Of a DNA stretch of 64,000 nt, positions 42,239 through 54,018 are shown piece by piece. The notes beneath the pieces were generated by a model. The model had not been told where the DNA came from and made no database searches. It saw only the letters and a list, made by a program, of their open reading frames with translations. Positions within the stretch are counted from its first letter, which is position 1; each line of letters opens with the position of its first letter. The translations under genes were made by a program, and so were the position numbers. This DNA comes from Craterostigma plantagineum (Eukaryota > Streptophyta > Magnoliopsida > Lamiales > Linderniaceae), in contig JAPQWV010000122.1 in the NCBI GenBank assembly GCA_027422505.1, forward strand, positions 248,001 through 312,000, in the 5' to 3' direction.

Positions 42239-45200
42239 TAATGCCGTAACAATCCTGCTCGAAAGTACTTGTTAGCTAATACCAATGTGAACATTGGGAA
42301 GATGGGTTCTTAGTTCTTGATTGTCAATTTGTCAGAAACGGAGAGTGCATCGAAAAACTCTTTCCTTAACATAGACTAGAGACAGAGAGTCAAAATGTAA
42401 GAAGTGACAGAAAATATTAGTTATCAACAATCAAAACAACGCGCCAAAGATATAGTTACGTTTCTCCACAATAAAAATAACACCAAAAGAAAAAAAAAAA
42501 AGGGAAAAAGAAAAGGAATACAAAGCCAAAAAAGGAGAGGAGGTTAGTTAAAACTTCAATGTCGAAAAGCCCCACTAGCTAACGAACACTTTATTCCTAA
42601 CCGCAATCAACGGCCATCGCCCTATAAGCCAAAAAAAAAAAACGAAATCTATACATCTTACAAAATAAAGTTAAAGATAAATAAATAAAAAACATATTAT
42701 CTTATTTTTCCTCGAGCACCGTAATGGAACACACGAAATTTGAACACGTCATATATAGGTCAATAAAGGAGCAGGTCCCCGTGATTACCGGACATCGCCG
42801 GTCGTGTTACGGTGGCAGAAAATATTTTATTCCCAAAAATAAATATAATAACTAAAATTACCAACACCGACTGAAACCCGCCAAACCGGTAACAGGTTAT
42901 GCGGTCCTCGAACTTTTCTTGTTTGATGGTGATGGGTTCCCAATTACAGTTATATCATCATTAATTATCATCTTTGTATGATGATGTTACGTTAATAATG
43001 TAAGAATTGAGAGTGATATACAACCTAAATACTTGTCGTCTTGGAATATTTGTTTCAGCACCGAGAATGTAACTTTACAATTTCTCTAATTACATTTTTT
43101 TAGCGGAGAAGCATTAGATTTTTCTGATTTTCACATTAGAAAAATATATCAGGGGAAAAAGTGATCTTTGCCGTTGATGGAGGAGACAGCATTAAGCATT
43201 ACTGTTTCCACTGCTTCATTTTTTCCTTCTTCCAATTTATTTTTCTTCATATCTTTACTTTGTAATTATACTAATATTCATTTACATTTTATGTGCTTCG
43301 ATGATGTGATATCATGAAAGCTGCTCGAATATCTTAGAATGTGTCAGACTACATTCATCTAAAGAGGGTTCATTCTAAGATATCATATACCTTAGACACA
43401 ACCGCATGCTTCTTGACTTTACTTTTTCAATTATTCTTTGCCTTCTTTTTAGGGTTACTATTGAGACAGTGTGTGTGAGTGTTGTGAAAAAACTTGATTA
43501 TTTTGTATTTTATTTTATTTCCGGCATTTATTATTCGGTATATGGTTTTGACAAATGCACCACATGACACTATCCCCTAAATCAGTGGAAGCAGATAAAG
43601 GTAAGATGCATCAAAAAAGAAGTCCACACACTATTATTATCAATCTAATTTGAATTTCAAAATTATATAGCATACAATAAATATCACCGCAAATCAAGGA
43701 GTGAATGAATTATATGATTCAAATAGAAAGAAAATAAAAATAAAAATAGAAATGGTCCCAGAAATTTGCGGCCGCATGTGGTTCGTTTCGTCGGCTAAGA
43801 TTTAACATTTCTCTCTCTTTCTCTATTAAGTTTTACTATTCATGGCATTTAAAAAAAACATAATTACTAATACTTAAAAATAGTTAATTTTTATTTACAA
43901 AAGCGAGTGGAATTGAGATGAAAATGCATTACAAAATCCGACACCAGAATCCATGTGGATTACGAAGGTCCCATACTTCCTTTGTAACTTATTGCATTAT
44001 TGTCATAAGAGTTCTTAAAATCCTTCTTCAGAAACAAAAGCACAATCTGATGTTTATATCTTTTAAGGGTTTTCTGAAATGCATTTTGTTCATTACTTAT
44101 TATTTATTCTTGGAGTGTTCTATTCAACGCATCTGCTACATATAAACAAAAAAAAAAGCAGTGAATTGTGTCATATTGATGCAACTGTTAGGGCACAGAA
44201 ACTTTGTAGTAGCCATAAGACATTTGACTGAAACATCACGAGGTCTAACAGTATTTATTCATTGAAATAACTGTAGATAACTGATTTTCAATAATAAGAA
44301 GCATATAATCAAATTTCAAATACGATAATCGACAACTTTTAGGTACTTCATTCGGACCAGAAAAATACAATCCCCAGCATTAAATTGAGACCAACTAACC
44401 TCTATGTACTTACACATATGGCATGCATACTAACTTTATTCACAACTGTAGTTACCCTAAATAAATACAATAATAAATGTTTAGCAGGACAACGAATCGT
44501 AATTAACCGACCCCAAAGCCCTTTTTTGACTGTAGGAAGAAATGATTAGATAACATATTAATTCCATGTGTTCTGAAGACAAGTGGTTTAAGGTAACTGC
44601 ACATATTAAGAAACAAAACAAAATCTCTATTATACCCTTAATTAAGTATCATATCATGTTCAATCTAATAATTTTTCTTTTTAAAATGAGGGGTAAAGTT
44701 ATAAAAGTTCAAGTTATTTTTCTTTAAAAATGTAAAACGACGTGTATTGTAATATTTTCCAATGTCCTTATCTATGTTATTTACAATTTATTCTGAAGAA
44801 AACCATCCTAATTCCGACATAAATATTTATTACGCTTGATTAAGATGTTTATCGTACACAATGTTATTGTGTCTCGTATGGTATTTGCCTGATTGATGAT
44901 AATCACATGGCCCCACAACGTGCCCTCACCGTCCACCAGTTATGTAGCGCCACGTCACACCTCTTCAAGACCGTGTTTGGACAAACTTTAATACACCGAA
45001 CAATAAGTTAACAATATATATTTAACTCTAAACAAATATAAAAAAAAAAGCAACTTAATTAATATTTTCACGATACTAATTAATTGCTTCCAAGAAAAGA
45101 CAAGGAAAAAAAAAAGAAAGGAAAGAAATCAGAGAGGACGTGAGCGTATATAATTGAATTTGTTACGATCGATGATAGACAAGCGATCATGAGATTACAC

Positions 45201-45367
45201 ACATGCCTGTGCTCCCTTTTGTGGGGTAGTTGCTATGAATCATACATACATACGTAACACTATTTTATTATATATAATATATACATGTAATAAAATCACA
45301 ACGCCTTTTGCGATTAAATATTACGTATTTGTAATTGTTAGAAAAATGAGAAGGGCCATGGTTGGTT
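42239..45367. other. Gene-free AT-rich spacer
   Basis: No supported gene. A 13-bp perfect inverted repeat (ATATCTTAGAATG and its complement, about 43330-43382) could form a small hairpin but matches no miRNA family known to me. Poly-A runs and short TA repeats are scattered through it. Confidence 0.55.
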
Positions 45368-45456
45368 CTAATTGGGCTAGTTGAAATAACCACAAGGCCC
45401 AGACCAATCAATCTAATTGGGCTAGTTGATATAACCACAAGGCTCAGCCCAATCCA
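45368..45456. repeat. 45-bp tandem duplication
   Basis: The unit beginning CTAATTGGGCTAGTTGA occurs twice, at 45368-45412 and 45413-45456, with a few differences. Both copies hold TTGGGCTAG and AAGGC(C/T)CAG motifs. Confidence 0.85.
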
Positions 45457-47015
45457 TTTCTTTACATGTTTAATTTCCAGACAACTCTGGATTATTGCTT
45501 AGAGTCATGTCTTAAGTTCGAATAATGACAGTTGTGCAATAATCAATCAAACCCATAAGTATCGTCAAATTGCTCTAAAGATAGGGTAGAGATTGAGGAG
45601 GAGTTGAATTTAATCCAATTTGAATGTCCAAGAAAGATGGAAGTTGTACGTTACCAATAATTTAATAGATATGCATGTAATAAATGAATAATAAACTGAG
45701 TATGTCGAAAAATCTCTATCAGAAGACAGCTCTGTGATTTCATTTCAAACCGACCATTGCATTGCTTGCCCATAAACATGTCATTATTGATTAAGACGTA
45801 ACTCAGATAAACATGAGCGTACTTTTATATTCGATATATCGAGTGTGATGATAATTCCAGAAAAAGAAATAAACGTTCTATTTTTAATGATTAAAAAATA
45901 AATTAAAGATGACAGAAGCGGGTCGTCATGGTGGCGTCACTGTGTGAGTTGACTTCCCTCGTACCTTCACGAGCAAAATTGATAAGAAAAGTTATCGGAA
46001 AAAAAAAAAGATGAAAATCATAAAGATAATGGGGACCAATACTTCACATGACGACAAAGGAAGCCTTTATTGTGAGTCGTTTCTTTTAAACCCCCCTCAA
46101 TCTTGAAATATTACGACCTCGACATACGTTCATCCAATTACATATATGTCCTTACCACTTACCTGATCATATTGGATATTGCTACTAGCTCTAGGCTTTT
46201 AATTGATTAATTTCGGTGTTTATTATACAGATTAGTTTAGTCAAGGTAAAATATCTTTAGATTTACTTAGATGTACAACATTGTCTTGTCTTGCCCAACC
46301 CTAGAGGCATGCTGTGCTCCCACTTGCCTGTTGATGATCGATCAAATAATTTAATACGTGATGTTGTGATCGATACTTGAAGTGTATGAAAGGTTATTGG
46401 AAGTTAAATTAGGGAAAAATTACGAAAACCAAATACTTTACACTATTACACAATAGTAATTTCGGAATTTCAAGCACATGCGATCGAACTAATGCGAAAA
46501 GAAAGACTTGATTTTTATATCGGGTTAGACCCTAACGATTATTTTCACACAGAAATAGCGTATGTAAGACTAAGAGAAATTGTAAAGAACTATAAAATAA
46601 AATAAAAATACCAGCTTTACAGCGTAAAGACATGGCATTTATGTTAGCCACGAAAAGAAACCAGAAGAAGAAAGTGTAAGAAGATTAGGACCAAAGTTCA
46701 CGAATACGCCATGTCTTATGATACCACTGCAAAGGACAACTTTCGAGTTTGATTTGATCCAAAAAGTGTCCTTTGAGTTGTTCAATCGTAGCAATAAATT
46801 CGTAAAGTAGCTCTTTAAACCCTTTCTGCTCATACGTACGGACCACCAAGCCAAGGTGGTCCACGAAGAGACTCAGCATGTGAACATTACACAACACACA
46901 AACGTTTACAAGTTAGCAGCTTGATAAATTCTCAGTTATTACCACTGTCAAGAAAATCCAATTGCTTAAAGGTTCCACCTTGTTAGAGCAGTCATAAATG
47001 CAGTTGTAGTGCAGC
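45457..47015. other. Gene-free spacer upstream of the ERF061-like gene
   Basis: AT-rich DNA. Minus-strand open frames near 46640-46900 (about 70 codons) have no recognisable product. No repeat or RNA gene was supported. Confidence 0.5.
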
Positions 47016-47023
47016 TATAAATA
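47016..47023 (+). promoter_or_regulatory. TATA box of the ERF061-like gene
   Basis: TATAAATA about 310 bp before the ATG at 47325. The intervening leader is pyrimidine-rich and includes a 32-base T run. Confidence 0.6.
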
Positions 47024-47140
47024 CATCAAGAGGACTTTCAATCCCCTCACATAATCTCCTTACCATACGTACTCGTCCAAGAATTGCCCAATAAAATTTC
47101 TTTCCACGAAGTAGAGCTCAATTTCATTCTCAGAGCCTCT

Positions 47141-47141
<1 letters not shown>

Positions 47142-47173
<32 letters not shown>
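47142..47173. repeat. Poly-T tract of 32 bases
   Basis: An uninterrupted T run in the presumed 5' UTR of the ERF061-like gene. Its length is likely unstable and hard to sequence exactly. Confidence 0.95.
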
Positions 47174-47324
47174 CTGTTAACAAGAATCTTCCCCAAAGCT
47201 TAGAATCCTCTGAGCGCCTGTGTGGTGATATCTTGAACCACTCTGTTTTTCCATTCCAATAGCTTCCCCTGTTTTCTTTCTTTCAGTTCAAGAACCTTTT
47301 GCAGAAGCAGCAACGAGGAAGACA

Positions 47325-48152
47325 ATGGCAAGAATCGAAGAAAAGAGCCTTCAGTTTCCACCTCAGAATACACCCCACATAGGGTTTTCACTATCACAAC
47401 TAATCATAAACAGCAACTCAAACACATTGGACTCCATATTCTCTTACCACCACCAAAACATCCCAAAACCATTCACAACCGACGCCAACTTCCAAACCAT
47501 GGCCTCCTCTGTTTACCTAAAACAGAGCAATTTACTCCACGGCCAGACGAAGCCGAGCCCATCCTCCCAAGAACGCGCCTACCCTCTCACTTACTTCACT
47601 ACGAGCAAGAAAAAACTATACAGAGGCGTTCGACAGAGACAATGGGGAAAATGGGTCGCCGAGATAAGACTTCCACAGAACAGAATGCGCGTATGGCTCG
47701 GCACATACGAAACGGCCGAATCTGCCGCCTACGCATATGATCGAGCAGCTTACAAGCTTCGCGGAGAATACGCGCGCTTGAACTTCCCTAACTTGCGCGA
47801 TCCATCCCAGCTGGGAATCGGCGACAGGGCAAAGACGAACGCTCTGAAGAACGCCGTCGACTCGAAGCTAAGGGCCGTATGGGCTAAGATGAAGGGGGTC
47901 GTCGAGAAATCGCGCGGCGATTTGAAAGGGAAAACGAGATTCGAGGGCGCCGCCGCGGGACACGACGGTGACGCTGCGGCGTCGGCGTCCGCTAACGATG
48001 TTGTGAGCGCGGATTCGAACCAGCAAGGATCTGGGGTGAGCGGTGAGAGCTTTAGCAGCGGATTTCTTGACGTTTCAGTTTCCAACGACGAGTGGTGTTC
48101 TTTGCCTTCGTTTGATCCTGAATTGATATGGGAAGTTCTTCTTGCGAATTGA
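47325..48152 (+). CDS. ERF061: AP2/ERF transcription factor, ERF061-like
   Basis: Single-exon gene of 275 codons, as usual for ERF genes. One AP2 domain at about residues 98-156 begins [20 protein letters not shown], then [20 protein letters not shown] and [18 protein letters not shown]. The valine and the residue five places on in the second strand (WVAEIRL) are the DREB-type positions; the match [21 protein letters not shown] is closest to Arabidopsis ERF061 of ERF group I, as I recall. The usual QRHWGKW is QRQWGKW here. An Asn/Ser/His-rich N-terminus and an acidic C-terminus with [19 protein letters not shown], typical of an activation region, flank the domain. ERF group I members bind DRE/GCC-like elements in the nucleus. 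Target genes are not inferable. Confidence 0.9.
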   Translation: MARIEEKSLQFPPQNTPHIGFSLSQLIINSNSNTLDSIFSYHHQNIPKPFTTDANFQTMASSVYLKQSNLLHGQTKPSPSSQERAYPLTYFTTSKKKLYRGVRQRQWGKWVAEIRLPQNRMRVWLGTYETAESAAYAYDRAAYKLRGEYARLNFPNLRDPSQLGIGDRAKTNALKNAVDSKLRAVWAKMKGVVEKSRGDLKGKTRFEGAAAGHDGDAAASASANDVVSADSNQQGSGVSGESFSSGFLDVSVSNDEWCSLPSFDPELIWEVLLAN

Positions 48153-49057
48153 TTTTTCTTTTTAGGTTGTTTCAGAGTTCTTTGTTCCGTTTTTTTTTTT
48201 TTTTTGGTTAAGTGTTTATGTTTGACTTTGAACCGTTGGTTTTGTATAAACTTTGTTGTTTATTATTACAATACAAGTATTTAGTTGAGTCGATTGATTA
48301 CAGTTTTAGATAACTGTTTATATAAGAGAAATATAAAAAGGAAGATATAATAAATAATCCTCTAGCTAGGCTCGACTTCGATAATGTAATGGCCCGGCAT
48401 GTTATAAGTTTTGGGCCTTCAACTATTGCAATGGAATGGAGAACGTAAACATTGCCCAAAACAAAACGAACTATAACTGCATGCTTTTATTATAAAAATA
48501 TCAGAAGAAAAATATGGATAGGAAAAGTAACCTTGTGAACACACGACGAGCCTATATACTATATTATATTAAATGATTGAATCTTACTAATTTTTGTTGA
48601 CTTTTACTTTACGAGCGCGGGTTTCATTCATTAGGATTTATAATTAGTCAACTTCACAAAACCCTAAGTTACGAGAAGTTTCGAGTTAGATTCCTCGATC
48701 GTATTTTCTTCACTTCGATTCAGTCTTTGCGTGAAACACATATTTCTGCGTGATGGTAATACTTCGCATTATAACTATATTTATTATATATATAATATAA
48801 TAAATTTGTTTCCTATCCCGAAGTATTCCACGACTCGATTAGTCAATTTTCGAAATGGATTTGAAACGCGAGAACTTCAATTAGAAATGGTTTACTTTAT
48901 CCAACCAGTTGATCAAGTCCTATGGTTAAAAGGAAAAAAAATAAATTTCAAATATAATAGTAATGCATGTACCAGTTGATTTCTTTTTTCTTCTAAAAAT
49001 GGAACATCATAATAAAAGACCGAAGATAAGCGGTAACTAAGCCCAGCTGTCCGCATG
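48153..49057. other. Intergenic spacer
   Basis: ERF061-like 3' UTR followed by AT-rich DNA. GGCCC motifs lie at 48392-48419. No other gene was seen. Confidence 0.6.
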
Positions 49058-49065
49058 TATAAATA
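49058..49065 (+). promoter_or_regulatory. TATA box of the I9 inhibitor gene
   Basis: TATAAATA about 147 bp before the ATG at 49205. Confidence 0.6.
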
Positions 49066-49204
49066 GAGTAGAGTACATCACTTGGAATTTGGAAGTAGAG
49101 ACACACACACAAAAAAGAAAAACGATTCTATAGGCTTTTCAACTCAACTGTATATATATTGAGTGTTTAAGTTAGGTGAAGTTATCGCTGGAGAAAAAAA
49201 GGAA

Positions 49205-49697
49205 ATGGATGGAGAGAAATCTGATCTTTACTTCGTCTTCATGAAGTATGATCCCGAATACGAGCGGCTTCTATCTAACAAGTATATTATATTGCGTCAC
49301 TATTTGCACAGAAACTTACATAAGTGTGTGTGTGTGTGTGTGTTTGTATACATGATCTAATTATTATGTATGCGTTTAAAGTTTTGTTCTAATATATATG
49401 TGATGATCAGAACAAAGCGAGGCACACAAGAGCTTGACTTATACTTGAGTAGGAAACATGATGAGGTTTTGGCTAAAACATTCGAGCCAGGCACTTACAA
49501 CAAGACCCTTTCTTTGGTCATCGTTGATGGATTTGCAGTTGAAATCAATGATTCTCAGGTTCGTATTTTTTCATATATACATTTGGTTAGTATGAAAAAA
49601 TATTGCGTTATGATATGATTGATGATGGGCTTGTTAGGCCGATGTGCTTAGATCCGTGAAAGAAGTGAGGGTTGTAGAGAAAAATCAACAACTCTGA
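49205..49697 (+). CDS. Stand-alone subtilisin-propeptide-like inhibitor (Inhibitor I9)
   Basis: Three exons (49205-49281, 49411-49558, 49638-49697) join to 94 residues. The sequence SDLYFVFMKYDPEYERLLSN, then VIVDGFAVEINDSQADVLRSV and EVRVVEKNQQL, has the fold pattern of an I9 domain, the propeptide that chaperones and inhibits plant subtilases. There is no signal peptide, no catalytic domain and no room for one downstream, so it resembles the Arabidopsis subtilisin propeptide-like inhibitor SPI-1, which blocks subtilases in trans. Nothing near it encodes a subtilase. It could instead be the remnant of a subtilase gene, but the intact small gene with own TATA box and splice sites favours a functional inhibitor. 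Confidence 0.8.
49324..49343. repeat. (TG)n microsatellite
   Basis: About 10 TG units within intron 1 of the I9 inhibitor gene. Confidence 0.93.
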
Positions 49698-50804
49698 CGA
49701 GAAGAAGAAGAAGAAGATCATTCGCAGCTTGTAATAAGAGATCATCGATGACGAGAAGATACAGTCCATCCAAAATATAATCAAATGTAGAGTAGTAGTA
49801 ATAGTAGTAATTGCTCGTTATATGGGATTTATGTATGTATGTATCCCGCTAATATATAAACGTGGTTGTGTCGGCTGTATATTTTATTGTTACTTGTAAC
49901 GATGATGAATATCATATTTGATCTCCTAATTTTTTTTTTTCTATTAGATCAATGAGAGAGGTGGGGTTTCAACTTGCATTTTCATCGTCTCTTTGCTTAA
50001 TCCCACTCTTTAAATTAGGGTTTTGTTTTAACGTCAATTGATATATACTACGATGATTTTGATATAGAACGCATCTAATATTTATAAGCCTTTGTATAGT
50101 AATCATGCAAAAGTAAACCGTTCATCTGAAAATAGCTAATATATAAGAGAAACAACTGAGTTATTTAAGGTAGAATGTGTATATGTGCAGATAGATAGAT
50201 GTAACGCCCAATATTGGTAACATTATTGTATGTACGAAAGCATCTTTGATACGATAGATAATGTTCCAACTTTTGTATATTACCCAGTTAAAACATAACA
50301 TCACTGCTTCCATTTTTCAACAAAGGTTGAAAAACAAAAGCTGACATCACGTCACTGCTTCCATTTTTCAACATAACATCACATGCAATGAAATGGTTCG
50401 TGATCGTTTCTGATAATTTTTTATCGTATTCATTATTTTCTATACACTCCTACAAAAATAATTTCTTTGAAAAATTATTTTCCAGCATACATATAATTGC
50501 GGCTTCGCTCACCTCCACTTACATAATGGAGTCTCTCATGAGCTCCATTATATTATAGAATGGTGTTGGAAATTGAACATTGAGGTTATATTCTTGTACG
50601 TAGCTTGGACGATCTAAAATCACAATTTTTTAGAACATTGACTTTGATAATTAAATTAATCTTATCCGTCCCATGCTCATGTATATTCAAGATCTAAACT
50701 AAGTTCCTCCCTATGATGATTGGCAGTAGTCGAATCTCACACGTGTGAACACAAGTGACGACCTACCCATGATGCAATAGTAATCATCAATACTAAACTA
50801 CTAC
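49698..50804. other. Intergenic spacer with a short direct repeat
   Basis: The 3' UTR of the I9 gene and AT-rich DNA. A 22-bp sequence containing CACTGCTTCCATTTTTCAAC occurs at 50301-50322 and again at 50352-50373, and AACATAACATCAC recurs around both copies. No gene. Confidence 0.6.
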
Positions 50805-51042
50805 TCCTTCCGTCCCGCTAATTTTATCACACTTTTCCATTTCGGAGGTCCCAATAATTTTATCACATTTCCTTATTTAGCAAAAAAATATCACAAACAA
50901 TCAATATAATAATATTAAATATTCTTAAAAGACGTGTTAAAATATATATTTTTTTACCTTTTCATTGTACTATATTATTATAATAATGCCACTTTAGTTT
51001 GCGTGCCCAGCAACTTATGTGATAAAGTTGCTGGGACGGGAG
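50805..51042. mobile_element. Stowaway-like MITE (Tc1/mariner type), 238 bp
   Basis: The left end CTCCTTCCGTCCC and right end GGGACGGGAG are the classic Stowaway termini, flanked on both sides by TA, the expected target duplication. The interior is AT-rich with direct copies of an AATTTTATCACA segment and has no coding capacity. Confidence 0.88.
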
Positions 51043-51779
51043 TAATTATTTCCACAAAAAATCCATGCACACGCACGTGTCCTACTAGTAGTTAAAATAA
51101 AACTCGACAACAAGGACCATACAAATATCAAATCGAAAAGGAAACTAAGATCAAGCCGTATATTGCATGAATAAGCTCAAATAATTAGAAAAAAAGGACC
51201 AATATTTGTTCGTCACTCTCAACAAGCAAAACGAGGTTTATTAACTCAACCTCAGAGCGCCTCTGGCCTTAAAAATTTAGCTGTTTAATGGTTTTGCCAT
51301 AACATCAGAAGCGCTTGAGGGAGAGGGAAGAAACCAATGCTTTGAAATTAAGATTTTTTTGGCTCTATTTTATCTTCTCTTGATCATGAAAGTATGATTG
51401 GCTACATGCCCGTTATATATCGAAGAACGAAATGAAAAACGATGGGCTGCTACATGATCAAGTGGATTAGAAATTGCAGAATTTTGACTTAAAAAAAGGT
51501 ATGAGGAATATATGATATCCCATGCACACTTCACTAAACAAAAAGGGTATGGTATGCAGTTTTGCACCCAAAAAGTTCAAATTTAATCAATCAAAAAGCA
51601 GAAAAAGAAGTTGGCTCTTGGGAAATATGACAAGGCGATGGCGTTGTCCATTTCTATCTGATTTTCTTCTCTTTTTCGAGATTCATATCTATTTAGAATT
51701 TTTTTCAGATTCTTTTATTCTTGCTTTTTTACTTGCCTTGTTCGATTTTGTCCTCTCTTTATAGATTCATATCTGTAAA
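51043..51779. other. Gene-free spacer
   Basis: AT-rich DNA with no supported gene. Confidence 0.55.
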
Positions 51780-52510
51780 TTGGCCCAATAGCAATTTGGG
51801 CCGAGGCCTTTTATCGTCATTTCCCCCCTTTCTTTCGCTGCTCGCTGCTTTCTGTTCAATTTCGCGCGAAAATCAACACCGTCGTCACTGAAACGAACTA
51901 GGGCTTCTGATTCGAATCGATTTCTATATAGGCCAACAAAAATGTTGGATTCTTCAGTTTTTTCGTTCGTGGGTTTCTTATGTTCTTCAAGATTTGCGTT
52001 GAAAATTCCTAGAGACAGAATAGTGAAGGCAGCCAGCCATCTTAGGACCAGGTACGACGCTTCATCAAGATCGGAGGACTCTTTTTAATGTTTACGTTAC
52101 TTAAGATCTAATTTTATCATTACTCACTCTATTTTCTGGGCTTGTGAGGATTTTCGCAGTCAACTTGGATATGCCTGTAAGGTGTTTGTGTTGTTGCTTT
52201 TAAGCTTCACTAACCTCAATTGAATGCACCGTTCGTATTAGTTGACGATGGATGACATTGTTTGTCTATCTTCTCTAGAAATATGATGTTGATGGTTGCA
52301 TTATTGGTGAAGTAGTGGAATTTCTTCATTCCCCACTAAGTTTATTCCTGGCATCAATTTCTCTAGGGCAGTATATATTCAGTACTCTTGCTCTTCGCAG
52401 AATACTCAACGTATCTGTTCCATCCCTTCCTTTTTCTTCACGTTGGGTTAGCGGTGCAAACATTTTGCTGTTGAATCTAATATTATATTGGAATCTTGGT
52501 AGATAAGCTG
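51780..52510 (+). other. Possible transcribed locus of unknown product
   Basis: GGCCCAATAGC and TTTGGGCCGAGGCC at 51782-51810 look like a site II-type plant promoter. A pyrimidine-rich leader follows, then an ATG at about 51942 opening MLDSSVFSFVGFLCSSRFAL with a possible splice donor at about 52051. Further exon-like pieces follow AG sites (CAACTTGGATATGCCTGTAAG near 52160; a segment reading KYDVDGCIIGEVVEFLHSPL after 52279). No known protein family was recognised, and the chain of exons is not secure. It may be a non-coding transcript or a decayed gene. Confidence 0.3.
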
Positions 52511-52727
52511 TTCTCCATTTTCTTGATATATACTGTGAAAAATATGCATTGTTGCGGTCGTTTTCTTTCTTTTCTTGATCAAAAGCGGATTCCAAGCTTA
52601 GATCAAAATAGTCCCACAATGCCTATGGCCAAATCTCATCCTATTTATAGCCAAGTTAGAGCGTTCCTCTCATCTCATTCCCCGGCAAACAATCAAGAAC
52701 CATCTTTAGTTGTAAGGAAAGCAGTCC

Positions 52728-53351
52728 ATGGCTTCGATCCAATGTGAAAAACCTGAGGAAACCACCCAAGTCCATACCACAACTCACTACCAACAACAGA
52801 CCATCACCACCATCGACGTCGAAGAAGAAAGCCACAAAAAGGGCCACAACAATTCCTTCGGTAACAAAGTGAAGGAAATGGCTAACTCTGCTAAGACATG
52901 TTCAACCATCACCAGGGACAGGGAAGTGCTCATAATGGGCACGCCTCGGTTAACAATCACGTGCATATAAAGCCTTCTTCTGCCCATTCCAATGGCTTGA
53001 CTGGAACGACGGGTCATATTAGCGTTGAGAAGAAAAAGAATAAGGTGAATAGAGGTGAGCATGGGAATGGAGGGCATTGTATGCCGAGGATGCATGAGCA
53101 GATTGAGAATATGAAGAAGAGGATGAACAAGAAGGATAATAAGAAGCAGTGTGGTGGTTGTGGAAATAGTTCGAGCGATAGTGGAAGCAGCAGTGATGAT
53201 AGTGACAATGAGATGGGCAAGTTGAAGGTAATTTGAGCTTTAGTTCAACTTATTTCTTCTTTTTTTTTTTTTTTTGTGATGAAAGAAGGTCATTGTTTTA
53301 CATAACTTGCTTGATCTATTTTTAATGCAGAACAAAGGGAAGAACGCCTGA
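52728..53351 (+). pseudogene. Hydrophilic protein of unknown function, frame broken near 52895
   Basis: Two exons (52728-53227 and 53331-53351; stop TGA at 53349) total 521 nt, one short of a multiple of three. The first frame reads MASIQCEKPEETTQVHTTTH, Gln/Thr-rich, up to KVKEMANSAK. The continuation MFNHHQGQGSAHNGH is in the next frame and runs through His/Gly/Asn-rich sequence, CMPRMHEQIENMKKRMNKKD, a CGGCG motif and an acidic serine run (SSSDSGSSSDDSDNE) to the splice site. Both halves have the same composition and a TATA-like CTATTTATAG lies at 52648, so this was one gene. Either one base was lost near 52895 or the assembly has an error there. I do not recognise the family. The low complexity suggests a disordered stress or nuclear protein, which is inference. 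Confidence 0.6.
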
Positions 53352-54018
53352 TGAAGTTTCTGTCTGAAAATTGTATTTGGAAGAGAACTAGAACTATGTC
53401 TGAATAATCTCTCTGTGATCTCTATCCATACCATATTTGCTAGTATGATTGTACTGTAATGAATGAAATGATGAAGTTTGTATATCAAAAATTATATCTG
53501 ATGAGGTTCAAAAAATGAGAAAAGCATGCATGGAGCCCCACGGCAATCACTTCAACTAACAGCACGAACCAAGCATTCAGTTGGACCAGTTTCCTTAAAT
53601 GCTTAGCACTGATGATTATAATGTCTGCATGTGATATGTTCCAAATTCTGCAAATTGTTTGTTTCTCTTTTATTTCCCGCCTCTGTTTACCCCACTAGTA
53701 GTTGAATAATATGACAATAAATAAATATATTCGTCCATACCATACAATGCGTAAAGAGAACTGATCATGATATTCGTATAATAAATTCTGGAGTACATAT
53801 ATATTTGCCCACAACTCAGAAAAACTGGAGGTTAATCAAAGCTTACATATGTAAATGTAAATTATTAGCGTCTCTATGCAATAAAGCATACTACAATAAC
53901 AGATCGAGAACTTTATTAAGGGCTTCAAAGGCATATACAATATACAAGCAAGCTACGTAAGAGATGATTTAGGCACTAAACCCTCGAAAACTGAACAAAC
54001 TTCTAACCAGTTAAAGAT
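53352..54018. other. 3' flanks of two convergent genes
   Basis: AT-rich; holds the presumed 3' UTRs of the flanking genes. No further gene. Confidence 0.6.

Noticed and set aside
43330..43382. 13-bp inverted repeat as a miRNA gene
   Set aside because: The stem is short, the arms do not extend, and no known miRNA matches.
46639..46897. Minus-strand open frames of about 70 codons
   Set aside because: No recognisable domain, no promoter and no splice support; consistent with chance in a spacer.
47750..48085. Minus-strand frame across the ERF061-like gene
   Set aside because: Antisense shadow of a clear AP2/ERF coding region.
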